Shown: positions 56,117-64,000 of the stretch, piece by piece | Layout of the letters: every line of letters starts with the position of its first letter | Position numbering within the stretch: position 1 is the stretch's first letter | Source of the DNA: Heterotrichella gracilis | Lineage: Eukaryota; Sar; Xanthophyceae; Tribonematales; Xanthonemataceae | DNA: 64,000 bases | NCBI GenBank assembly: GCA_032358255.1 | Contig: JAULBX010000002.1 | Location: forward strand, 434,001 to 498,000 | Direction of reading: 5' to 3' | Program-made: the position numbers and the translations under genes | Notes under the pieces: generated by a model | Databases searched by the model: none | Told to the model about the DNA's origin: nothing | What the model saw: only the letters and a program-made list of their open reading frames with translations

Positions 56117-58474
56117 ATGAAACTTCGTTTACTGATTTTTTTAAGTTTTTTTGTTTTAAAATCCTTTAGCCAGGAAAAATTTAGCATTAGTGGTTATGTT
56201 AAGGATGGCAAGAATGGCGAGTCTTTAATTGGCGCAACGGTTTTTAAACTGGGCTCTAATGTTGGTGCTTCAGCAAATGAATATGGTTTTTTCTCACTCA
56301 CACTTCCAAAAGGCGAGCATGTAATTGCTGTTTCTTTAATAGGCTATAAAACATTTACCTTTTCGATCAACCTAGATAAGAACATTACTAAGAATTATGA
56401 ACTGGCAGAAGAGGGCAAACAACTTGATGAAGTAGTTGTTACAGGAGAGGCCGAAGATAAGAATATTAAAAGTACCGAAATGGGTACAACCAAACTGGAT
56501 ATAAAACAAATAAATAAAATACCTGCTTTGTTTGGCGAAGTTGATGTGGTGCGCGCCATTCAAATGCTACCGGGTGTTACAACAGTTGGCGAAGGTGCAA
56601 GTGGTTTTAACGTGCGTGGTGGAAATATTGATCAAAATTTAATTTTGTTAGATGAGGCTCCGGTTTATAGCTCTTCGCATTTGTTTGGTTTTTTCTCCGT
56701 GTTCAATCCTGATGCTGTTAAAGATGTAAAATTAATTAAGGGTGGCATCCCATCGCAATACGGTGGCAGGGTATCTTCAATACTGGATGTTAGAATGAAA
56801 GAAGGTAATAGTAAAAAACTTTCGGTAAATGGTGGTATTGGTTTACCTGTTTTTAGCCGACTATCAATCGAAGGTCCAATTGCAAAAGATAAAGCTAGTT
56901 TTATTATTGCAGGAAGAAGAAGTTATATTGACGCATTAGTAAAACCGTTTGTAAAATCTACCAGTCCTATTAAAAATGCTATCTTTTATTTTTATGATCT
57001 TACGGCAAAAGTTAACTGGCGTATAAATGATAAAAATACGGTTTTCGCAAGTGGTTATTTAGGCCGTGACGCCTTTGGTGCTCCGGGTTTTAAATTTAAT
57101 TGGGGAAACACCACGGGCACCTTAAGATGGAATCATATTTTTAATAATAAATTATTTATGAATACAACTGCTATTTATAGTAATTATGATTACCTATTGG
57201 ATTTTAAACAAGAAAGCAATAACCAGCAATTTAATTGGACCAGCCAGATCATTAACTATAGTTTAAAAAATGATTTTTCATATTACGCCAATAGCAAGAA
57301 CACTATTCGCTTTGGTGCTCAGGCCTTATTTTACGACTTTTTACCATATAATGCTACCGGCAAATTTGAGAATACCACTATAAAATTTAAGGCCGACAAA
57401 CGTTACGGTATTGAATACTCGGCATATGTTGGTAACGAACATAAAATAAGGCCTCGTTTAACAATGGAGTATGGTTTACGCGTAAGTGTTTATAATTATA
57501 TTGGTAAAGGTACAGCTTATACGTTTGGCGACACTCTTGCAAATGAAGAACTTCCACTTAAAAGCTCCAAAAAATACGAGAATGGTCAAGTTATGCAAGC
57601 CTATGTAAATCCTGAACCGCGTTTATCTGTTAACTACGTAATTAACAGTTTCAGTTCAATAAAAGCAAGTTATAATCGTATGGCTCAGTATTTACAATTA
57701 ATAAGTAATACGGCAGCCAGCACTCCGTTAGATGTTTATACTTTAGCAACAAACAATCTAAAACCTTTATTGGCAGATCAGGGCAGTGTTGGCTATTTTA
57801 GGAATTTTAAAGACAATATGTTTGAGACCTCGGTAGAAGTGTATTACAAATATTTACAAAATCAATTGGATTATATAGATAATGCCAACCTCTTTATTAA
57901 TCCTACAGTTGAAAATCAGTTAGTACAAGGTTTAGGCAGGGCTTATGGTGCAGAGTTTTATGTGAAAAAAAATAAAGGCAAACTTACAGGGTGGATCAGT
58001 TACACATTAAGTAAGACCGAACGCTTGGTAAATGGTATTAGCAATGATAAATGGTTTTTTAGCCGTTACGATAGAACACATTGTTTAAACACAGTACTTA
58101 CTTATGAGTTAACAAAACGTTGGAGCGTATCAACCAATTTTGTTTTATTAAGTGGTACGCCTGCAACCTTTCCTAATTCAAAGATCAGTATTCAGAATCT
58201 TAATATTCCCTACAATACAACCGGCACAAGAAATAATTATCGCATTCCGGCGTACCACCGTTTAGACCTCGGTGCAACCTACAACTTTAAGAAGAATGAA
58301 ACGCGCAAGTTCAAACAAAACATTGTTATTAGCGTATATAATGCCTATAACCGCCGCAATGCCTATAGTGTATATTTTAGAACAAAACAGGGCTCTACTT
58401 TTGAAACGGAGGCAGTTCGTTTTTCTGTGATTGGATCAATAGTACCTGCATTAACTTATAACTTCAATTTTTAA
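56117..58474 (+). CDS. TonB-dependent receptor with carboxypeptidase-like N-terminal domain
   Basis: 785 residues from ATG 56117, which gives a clean signal peptide ending SFSQ; in-frame codons back to TTG 56054 overlap the promoter. A CarboxypepD_reg-like beta domain (about 22-105) is followed by the plug (VVVTGEAEDKN; GVTTVGEGASGFNVRGGNIDQNLILLDEAPVY spans the core) and a beta-barrel to the end. The last strand ends with aromatic YNFNF. It imports an unknown ligand across the outer membrane using TonB energy. The DUF4249 lipoprotein gene follows 5 nt later, a common partner arrangement. Confidence 0.92.
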   Translation: MKLRLLIFLSFFVLKSFSQEKFSISGYVKDGKNGESLIGATVFKLGSNVGASANEYGFFSLTLPKGEHVIAVSLIGYKTFTFSINLDKNITKNYELAEEGKQLDEVVVTGEAEDKNIKSTEMGTTKLDIKQINKIPALFGEVDVVRAIQMLPGVTTVGEGASGFNVRGGNIDQNLILLDEAPVYSSSHLFGFFSVFNPDAVKDVKLIKGGIPSQYGGRVSSILDVRMKEGNSKKLSVNGGIGLPVFSRLSIEGPIAKDKASFIIAGRRSYIDALVKPFVKSTSPIKNAIFYFYDLTAKVNWRINDKNTVFASGYLGRDAFGAPGFKFNWGNTTGTLRWNHIFNNKLFMNTTAIYSNYDYLLDFKQESNNQQFNWTSQIINYSLKNDFSYYANSKNTIRFGAQALFYDFLPYNATGKFENTTIKFKADKRYGIEYSAYVGNEHKIRPRLTMEYGLRVSVYNYIGKGTAYTFGDTLANEELPLKSSKKYENGQVMQAYVNPEPRLSVNYVINSFSSIKASYNRMAQYLQLISNTAASTPLDVYTLATNNLKPLLADQGSVGYFRNFKDNMFETSVEVYYKYLQNQLDYIDNANLFINPTVENQLVQGLGRAYGAEFYVKKNKGKLTGWISYTLSKTERLVNGISNDKWFFSRYDRTHCLNTVLTYELTKRWSVSTNFVLLSGTPATFPNSKISIQNLNIPYNTTGTRNNYRIPAYHRLDLGATYNFKKNETRKFKQNIVISVYNAYNRRNAYSVYFRTKQGSTFETEAVRFSVIGSIVPALTYNFNF

Positions 58475-58479
58475 TTATC

Positions 58480-59361
58480 ATGAAAAATATATTTAAGTTT
58501 TTAGTTTTTACTTCTGCTCTATTCTTTTTAGCATCTTGCGAAGATGTTATTCAAATAAAACTCGATGAAGGAGCCAAATTGTATGTTATTGATGCGTTTG
58601 TAAATGATCTTAGAACAAACCAAACCATTCGCGTGGTAACAAGCGATAATTATTTTAGCAACCGCGAAGCACCCCCTGTAACCAATGCGCAGGTCGTTTT
58701 AAAAGATCTAACCGCAAACGTACAATACAATTTTGCCTATACTTCTAATGGTAATTATGTTTTTCCAATAACAAATAATGATACAATTGCACGCGTCAAT
58801 CATCAATACGAACTAAATGTTACAATTGACGGTAATGTTTATCGTGCTTTAAGTCTGCAAAAGCGTACCGCTGTTTTAGATAGTATTAGTGCAATTTACA
58901 ATGAAGGAACCGGCGGCTTTGGTCCACCATCACCTTTTTATAATTGTTTTTTATGGGCAAGGGATAAAGCAGATGACAATCCGGATTATTACTGGATAAA
59001 AACATCAAGAAACGATACCTTATTTGATAAGCCAGGAGATTTAAATACAGCTATTGACGGCACTGGTGGAGTGGTTACAAATGCCGGAGTGGATACGCTT
59101 GATTTTACACCGCCTGCTATATTTTTAGGATTTCAAACTTACCGTTCGGGCGATAAATGTAAAGTAGAAATACATTCCATCTCGCGTGAAACGAATAATT
59201 TTTTGTTTCAGGCAGTAACGCAAATTCAAAATGGTGGATTATTTGCAACCACCCCTGAAAATGTAAGAACAAATATTTTGACACCAGAAGGCGCTAAGAC
59301 CAAAGCAGTTGGCTGGTTTAACATGGCAACGGTGGTAAGCAAAACCAAAGTTATACCTTAG
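58480..59361 (+). CDS. DUF4249 lipoprotein, receptor partner
   Basis: 293 residues with lipoprotein signal and lipobox LASC. The DUF4249 pattern is visible: YVIDAFVNDLRTNQTIRV, a variable loop, NAQVVLKDL, and NGNYVFP. In Bacteroidota these beta-rich lipoproteins are regularly encoded beside TonB receptors and probably sit on the receptor's outer face, though their ligand is unknown. It begins 5 nt after the receptor stop, so the two are one transcript. Confidence 0.88.
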   Translation: MKNIFKFLVFTSALFFLASCEDVIQIKLDEGAKLYVIDAFVNDLRTNQTIRVVTSDNYFSNREAPPVTNAQVVLKDLTANVQYNFAYTSNGNYVFPITNNDTIARVNHQYELNVTIDGNVYRALSLQKRTAVLDSISAIYNEGTGGFGPPSPFYNCFLWARDKADDNPDYYWIKTSRNDTLFDKPGDLNTAIDGTGGVVTNAGVDTLDFTPPAIFLGFQTYRSGDKCKVEIHSISRETNNFLFQAVTQIQNGGLFATTPENVRTNILTPEGAKTKAVGWFNMATVVSKTKVIP

Positions 59362-59376
59362 ATCGTTCATTTTTTT

Positions 59377-59384
59377 TATCTTTG
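59377..59384 (+). promoter_or_regulatory. -7 box TATCTTTG of the small lipoprotein gene
   Basis: TATCTTTG ends 22 nt before the ATG at 59407. No clear -33 element. Confidence 0.45.
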
Positions 59385-59406
59385 GTTAAACCATTTTTAA
59401 AAAAAT

Positions 59407-59772
59407 ATGAAAAACTACTTCTTCCTTAGTGTTGTTGCGTTACTTTCTTTTTCGTGTAAAAAAGACAGAACTTGTACTTGTACGGTTACAAAAACCGGTA
59501 CTTCAACTACCACAGGAAAAGCGGACCTTGAACTTTTCCCTGGCTTTCCAACAACTCTTGCAGATACATCGTTTGTAACCAGTGTAAACGAGACGCAAAT
59601 AATAGATAAAAAAATTGAAAAGGTGAGTAAGCGAACGGCAAAAAATAATTGCTTAAGCTACACAGAACCTTACAATGAAACCACGCTCACTTCAGTTCCG
59701 GCATCGTCGTTTAACTTATCAGTTATTGTTACAAATAAAGGCGATAAACATTACGATTGTAAGTTGAAATAA
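59407..59772 (+). CDS. small cysteine-containing lipoprotein, unknown function
   Basis: 121 residues. A lipoprotein signal with lipobox SFSC is followed by KKDRTCTCTVTKTG, so the mature N terminus has a lipid cysteine and a C-x-C pair, with further cysteines near residues 79 and 118. The rest is Thr-rich and beta-like. I do not recognise a family. It follows the DUF4249 gene by 45 nt but has its own promoter box, and converges on gapA. Confidence 0.65.
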   Translation: MKNYFFLSVVALLSFSCKKDRTCTCTVTKTGTSTTTGKADLELFPGFPTTLADTSFVTSVNETQIIDKKIEKVSKRTAKNNCLSYTEPYNETTLTSVPASSFNLSVIVTNKGDKHYDCKLK

Positions 59773-59790
59773 ATTTTGTTTGCACAAGAC

Positions 59791-60786
59791 TTACTTTCCC
59801 ATTTTTAAAGTAAGTTCAACCAAGCGATTGCAATAGCCCCACTCGTTATCGTACCACCCTATGATTTTTACAAGATTGCCTACAATACTTGTAAATTCAG
59901 CATCATACAATACGCTATGAGCGTTGCCAATAACATCAATACTTACGATCGGATCTTCTGTATATTCCAAAATTCCTTTTAAATGGGTTTGGCTGGCCAG
60001 CTTAAATGCATCATTAATTTCCCGTGCAGTTGGGATCCTGGTAAGCACACAAGTAATGTCAGTCAGTGATCCATCCGGCACTGGAACTCTCATACCGCAG
60101 CCTCCTATCTTTCCATCCAAATGCGGGAATATTTTTGTGATCGCTTTTGCTGCTCCTGTAGAAGTTGGTATAATACTCATGGCAGCGGCTCTTGCCCTGC
60201 GAAGATCTTTATGCGGCGCATCATGAATCCGTTGGTCGCTGGTATAAGAATGTACCGTTGTAATGTATGCTTCTTCGATACCAAACTGATCTAACACTTT
60301 TAGCATGGGCGCTGCGCAGTTGGTTGTGCAGCTTGCGTTAGAAACGATCGTATCAGTACTTAGCAAAACATTATCATTTACTCCTAAAACAACCGAACGG
60401 ATATCATCATCTTTCGCTGGCGCAGAAAGAATTACTTTTTTTGCTCCTGCTTCAATATGTTTGTTGGCGCTTACCTTATCCAAAAAATGGCCAGTACATT
60501 CAACAACTATATCTATGTTGTTTTCTTTCCAGGGTAACTGAGCCGGATCTTTATGCGAAACTACTTTGATTGTTTGACCGTTAACAACTAAATTATTGCC
60601 ATCTACTTTAATTTCTCCTTCAAATTTTCGGTGAACAGAATCGTACTTTAATAAATGTGCAAGGGTTTTCGCATCGGTTAGATCATTAATAGCAATTATT
60701 TCTATACTGGGATCATTGATACAATTGCGAATGTACATTCTGCCAATTCTTCCAAAGCCGTTTATTGCAACTCTTATTTTTTTCAT
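59791..60786 (-). CDS. gapA: glyceraldehyde-3-phosphate dehydrogenase, type I
   Basis: 331 residues, the standard length. NAD-binding GFGRIGRM at the N terminus with IND at 33-35, the usual NAD-type position; catalytic C153 in SNASCTTNC; GAAKAITKIFPHLDGK and WYDNEWGY are present. It converts glyceraldehyde 3-phosphate to 1,3-bisphosphoglycerate in the cytoplasm. It lies 21 nt after the WG-repeat gene, so it may share that transcript, although a more local promoter is possible. Confidence 0.96.
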   Translation of the reverse strand: MKKIRVAINGFGRIGRMYIRNCINDPSIEIIAINDLTDAKTLAHLLKYDSVHRKFEGEIKVDGNNLVVNGQTIKVVSHKDPAQLPWKENNIDIVVECTGHFLDKVSANKHIEAGAKKVILSAPAKDDDIRSVVLGVNDNVLLSTDTIVSNASCTTNCAAPMLKVLDQFGIEEAYITTVHSYTSDQRIHDAPHKDLRRARAAAMSIIPTSTGAAKAITKIFPHLDGKIGGCGMRVPVPDGSLTDITCVLTRIPTAREINDAFKLASQTHLKGILEYTEDPIVSIDVIGNAHSVLYDAEFTSIVGNLVKIIGWYDNEWGYCNRLVELTLKMGK

Positions 60787-60807
60787 TTTATAACGGAATA
60801 TATTACA

Positions 60808-61698
60808 TTATTTTTTATAGGGTTTTCTTTGCTTGGAGGTTAAATTAAAAACATACCACTCATTTTTTGTACGCAATAAAACTTCGTCTTTTTCAAAAGG
60901 TGTAACTTCGTCAGCATTAAAAATTGTTTCTTCTTTATTCTTTAAATTTAAAAGTATATAGTACTCTTTTGGTTCAAAGATCTTATAAATAACAAAACTT
61001 TTTGTTGCCATATCAATATGACGCTTATAGCTTGCCAGTTTTTTTCCACTATAATTATAAATGTCGTCATCACCATTTACCCCGATTCCCGCACTACACC
61101 CAACAATTATCGAATCTTTATTATTAACTTTTAATCCTGAATATTGAAAAGGAATAATTTCAGTTCCTGTAAGATCTATTAACCCCGTGTAAACTATGTT
61201 TGCCTCGTCCTTAATCTCAGTAACAATAAATTTTGGCTCAGCAGTTAAATAAATTTCATTATAACCTTTAGTTATAGTTTGACTAAAATCTTTAGCAATC
61301 AAATATTTTTTACTTTTAGTAGCTACAATAAAATAATTCGGATTTTCGGTGTATTGTTTTATAGTTGTTTTTCCAAGCGCAAAAGTAGTACAAGTGTCTG
61401 CTTCGTCTGTTTTTATCTTCAAACGATCGCCTTGTTTATTTAAATAATTGCACGAATATGTAACAGTAACGGTTTTAATGAATTTATTTGCTGACGGTGT
61501 TTTGGCTTTAAAACAAGCCAGACAAACTTTACCCGAATTGTCAAAATTAAAGACCGTATCATAAACTGGTTTTATGATCACTTTATCGTTTTCTTTAATT
61601 CCCCACTTTAAATTTTCTTTAAAGGGCATTGTTTGGCAGTTAAGTTTTTGCGAAAAAACCACTACACACGAAACTATTATGCAAATTATTAACCTCAA
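60808..61698 (-). CDS. secreted WG-repeat-like protein
   Basis: 296 residues with an N-terminal signal (about 1-22). Repeat-like motifs KWGIKENDKVIIKPVYDTV (about residue 31) and TGLIDLTGTEIIPFQYSGL (about residue 165) match the WG-repeat pattern, in which a W/L-G-x-I-D unit is followed by I-x-P-x-Y/F. Cysteines are scattered through the mature part. The start is TTG at 61698, the only plausible start after an in-frame stop 12 nt upstream. No function is known for the family. Confidence 0.65.
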   Translation of the reverse strand: MRLIICIIVSCVVVFSQKLNCQTMPFKENLKWGIKENDKVIIKPVYDTVFNFDNSGKVCLACFKAKTPSANKFIKTVTVTYSCNYLNKQGDRLKIKTDEADTCTTFALGKTTIKQYTENPNYFIVATKSKKYLIAKDFSQTITKGYNEIYLTAEPKFIVTEIKDEANIVYTGLIDLTGTEIIPFQYSGLKVNNKDSIIVGCSAGIGVNGDDDIYNYSGKKLASYKRHIDMATKSFVIYKIFEPKEYYILLNLKNKEETIFNADEVTPFEKDEVLLRTKNEWYVFNLTSKQRKPYKK

Positions 61699-62063
61699 CT
61701 TAACTGAACATTAAAAGTAATTAAAATTTAAGTTATACGCGAAATTAAGGGGTTTTTTTGTTTCGGTCCAAAAATTAAGGCTACCAGAGGCTGCAAAGCA
61801 ATAAATTAATAGGTCGCCAAGGTTAAATTTATCTAAAAAAATAGGTAAAAGCCGGTTTTTAATCATGCATCATCGCGCGGTATCAAATTCCTATATAGTA
61901 AATAAGAACTTGATATGATACAGCCCGATTAAAGGCTAAACTATATGAGACCAGTAATTTTCAATCAATTAATTATTCCCGTTGTGGGCAATTTTTTGCC
62001 CTTGGGTTATTTTTTACCCAAAAATTGAATACATAGGAAATATCCAATATTGCGCAACAACAA
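61699..62063. other. intergenic region with several hairpins, no gene seen
   Basis: 365 bp between divergent genes. TATCAAATTC (61881-61890) and GAACTTGATA (61906-61915) form a 10-bp stem with one mismatch. GGGCAA/TTGCCC (61986-62001) and TTGGGT/ACCCAA (62002-62021) are two hairpins end to end. I matched none of it to a riboswitch class and saw no exact TAnnTTTG box close to either gene. Confidence 0.45.
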
Positions 62064-64000
62064 ATGGCCAAAAAAAAATTAAAAAAAGTAATTCTATCAA
62101 CCGTGGGCGTAATTGTTATTGCGGTAGTTCTCATAATTATATTTATCTCTCCGCTTACAAAGTACCTCATAGAAAAATACGATGAAAAATTCTTAGGACG
62201 AAAGATAACTTTAGACTGGGCTTATGTGAACCCTTTTACGGGCTATGTTCATTTAAGTAATGCAAAAGTATATGAACCAAATGGTGACACGCTTTTCTTT
62301 TCAGCTAAAGGCATAAGTGCAAATTTTTCTTTACACAAATTACTTTCAAAAAAATTAGAAATCAACAACCTTATACTAGAAAAGCCCTATGGTGTTATCG
62401 CACAAGACACGGCAAAAAAATTAAATTTTACAGATATCATTAAACGCTTTTCACCAAAAGACGGCAGTAAACACAAAGAAGGAGGGCTGCGTTTTAGCTT
62501 AACCAGCATAACCATTGTTAACGGTGAATTCATTTATCGCGACTTGTTAATACCCGTAAACTATCCCATTAAAAAAGTAAATATTGAAAGCACTGGTTTT
62601 AGATGGGGCTCCGATAGCACCGCGGCGAAATTTTCATTTATTGCAGGTATTGGAAAAGGCGACGTAAAAGGCAACTTTAAGATCAACACAAAAAATCTTG
62701 ATTATAAATTAGCCGCCGTCTTTATCAAATACGATCTAAAATTTATTGAGCAATATTTAAAAGATCTTATAAATTACGGAACCTTTTATGCAAACATGGA
62801 CGCGGATATTGAAGCGAAAGGTAATTTCAAAAAGGCAGAAGACCTTTTTGCAAAAGGGTTTTTAGCTATTAATGATTTTCATTTTGGTAAAGACAAAAGC
62901 GAAGACTATGCTTCGTTTAAAAAATTCGCTATTAAGATCTATGAACTAAGCCCAAAGAATAAAAAATATGTTATCGATTCCGTTTCTTTAGATCATCCTT
63001 TCGTTAAATACGAACTATATGATCATTTGGATAATGTTCAAACTATCTTTGGTAAAAAAGGCACTAAAGTTTCTTCAGCAAAAAATTCGAGAAAATTTAA
63101 CTTGATCTTTGAATTAGCCGATTACATTGTAAAGCTTTCGAAGAACTTTTTAAAAAGTGATTACAAAGTAAACAGGCTTGCCATTTACAAAGGCAATTTA
63201 CTTTTTAATGATTATAAATTAAGTGAAAAATTTTCTATCGGCCTAAGACCATTTGATATTTTAGCCGACTCAGTAAATAAAAATAATTCAAGAGTAAAGC
63301 TGGACTTTAGATCAGGAATGAATCCATATGGAGACCTTTCGATACATTTAAGCATAAATCCAAAAGACAGCTCGGATTTTGATATGGATTATCATTTTCA
63401 AAAAATTCCGGCAACACTTTTTAATCCATATCTTATCTCTTATACCTCATTTCCATTAAACAGGGGCACCATAGAAATAAAAGGGCGTTGGCGCGTTCGT
63501 AGTGGCGATATACAAAGTAGTAACCGCTTGTTAGTGATCGATCCGCGTGTTGCAAAACGAGTTCATAGAGAAGATATCAAATGGATCCCGTTACCAATTG
63601 TAATGGCAATTGTAAGAGAAAACGCCAATGTTATAGATTATAATATTCCCATAACCGGTAATTTAAAAAAACCAAAGATTCATTGGAAAGACATATTGTA
63701 CGACGCATTAAAAAATGTTTTTATAAAGCCGGTTACTGTACCGTATAGTGTTAAGGTAAAACAAAGCGAAAGAACTATAGAAAAAGTACTTTATGTTAAG
63801 TGGCAAATGCAGCAAACAGAAATATATCATTCGCAGGCAAAATTCTTAGATAAAGTTGCCAATTTTCTTGAAAAGAATCCCGGCGCTTCAATTTCAGTTT
63901 ATCCTGAAACTTTTGATGAAAAAGAGAAAGAACAGATATTATTTTACGAAGCGAAGAAAAAATTTTATTTACAAAACAATAAGAAAAAAGAAAAAGAATA
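62064..64000 (+). CDS. AsmA/DUF748-like inner-membrane-anchored protein, 3' end cut by window edge
   Basis: 645 codons from ATG 62064, still open at the edge. A basic N terminus (MAKKKLKKV) precedes one membrane helix (about 8-28). The rest is periplasmic-type beta-rich sequence with DUF748/AsmA-like features: GYVHLSNAKVYEP, LEINNLILEKPY, and in the C-terminal part NPYGDLSIHLSINP with IPATLFNPYLISY, then RGTIEIKGRWRVRSGD. The family belongs to bridge-like proteins implicated in lipid transport or envelope homeostasis. A separate ORF on the other frames here is a shadow. Confidence 0.75.
   Translation, partial: MAKKKLKKVILSTVGVIVIAVVLIIIFISPLTKYLIEKYDEKFLGRKITLDWAYVNPFTGYVHLSNAKVYEPNGDTLFFSAKGISANFSLHKLLSKKLEINNLILEKPYGVIAQDTAKKLNFTDIIKRFSPKDGSKHKEGGLRFSLTSITIVNGEFIYRDLLIPVNYPIKKVNIESTGFRWGSDSTAAKFSFIAGIGKGDVKGNFKINTKNLDYKLAAVFIKYDLKFIEQYLKDLINYGTFYANMDADIEAKGNFKKAEDLFAKGFLAINDFHFGKDKSEDYASFKKFAIKIYELSPKNKKYVIDSVSLDHPFVKYELYDHLDNVQTIFGKKGTKVSSAKNSRKFNLIFELADYIVKLSKNFLKSDYKVNRLAIYKGNLLFNDYKLSEKFSIGLRPFDILADSVNKNNSRVKLDFRSGMNPYGDLSIHLSINPKDSSDFDMDYHFQKIPATLFNPYLISYTSFPLNRGTIEIKGRWRVRSGDIQSSNRLLVIDPRVAKRVHREDIKWIPLPIVMAIVRENANVIDYNIPITGNLKKPKIHWKDILYDALKNVFIKPVTVPYSVKVKQSERTIEKVLYVKWQMQQTEIYHSQAKFLDKVANFLEKNPGASISVYPETFDEKEKEQILFYEAKKKFYLQNNKKKEKE

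Noticed and set aside
61741-62063. known riboswitch before the AsmA-like gene
   Set aside because: I looked for TPP, cobalamin, SAM, glycine and preQ1 hallmarks and saw none; a covariance-model search would settle it.
61973-62185. short reading frames on both strands over the start of the AsmA-like gene
   Set aside because: They overlap hairpins and the true gene start and encode unlikely peptides.
1-64000. CRISPR array, rRNA genes, toxin-antitoxin or restriction system
   Set aside because: No regularly spaced repeats, rRNA-like sequence or recognisable defence genes were found.

Overview
The window comes from a member of the Bacteroidota. The support is: a full-length SprA (the type IX secretion outer-membrane translocon), a client protein with a type IX C-terminal sorting domain, a TonB receptor paired with a DUF4249 lipoprotein, the Bacteroidota-typical GWxTD, DUF4476, DUF4349 and DUF2461 families, A-rich leaders without Shine-Dalgarno sequences, and many copies of the Bacteroidota promoter -7 element TAnnTTTG. 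No transposase, integrase, phage gene, CRISPR array or rRNA is present; the only tRNA is tRNA-Leu(TAG).

Layout. 1-8.4 kb is housekeeping: a CbbX/SpoVK-like AAA+ ATPase running off the left edge, MarC-like and DUF486 membrane proteins, DUF2461, an AI-2E/PerM permease, a GWxTD lipoprotein, RNase HI, SucD, a VanZ-like protein and GcvH. Two non-coding repeat elements flank rnhA. 8.5-18.9 kb is the minus-strand block malic enzyme, ruvA, sprA, followed by gcvH. 19.0-22.8 kb has a very large NtrY-like sensor kinase with a small zinc-ribbon protein. 22.9-27.9 kb is a tightly coupled operon: a TMTC-like GT-C membrane protein with C-terminal TPRs and an EF-hand-like acidic insert, a secreted cupin, and a type IX-secreted protein. 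tRNA-Leu, uvrC and a DUF4476 protein follow.

31.3-50.8 kb is a visibly A+T-richer surface-polysaccharide locus. It encodes a Wzt-type ABC ATPase, a GT61 enzyme, DUF268, several glycosyltransferases (one a fusion of two GT4 domains), two FkbM methyltransferases, two paralogous acyltransferases around a sugar aminotransferase, an epimerase/reductase with an unusual active site, a hexapeptide acetyltransferase, a polymerase-like membrane protein, an N-acetyl-sugar amidotransferase and GalE. No Wzm permease, Wzx flippase or initiating phosphoglycosyltransferase is in view, so the pathway must be completed elsewhere.

50.8-64 kb returns to core functions: a hisS-hutH-NTR-like-ppa operon, a DUF4349 lipoprotein, the TonB receptor/DUF4249 pair, a small lipoprotein, a WG-repeat protein beside gapA, and an AsmA/DUF748-like protein leaving the right edge.

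The most interesting signals are: five genes whose start codon lies only 4-6 nt after a TAnnTTTG box, which predicts leaderless mRNAs; the Ca-binding-like insert in the TMTC-like enzyme and its operon with a type IX client; the incomplete ABC-type export locus; and the two structured repeats around rnhA. I did not see a clearly new defence or mobile system.
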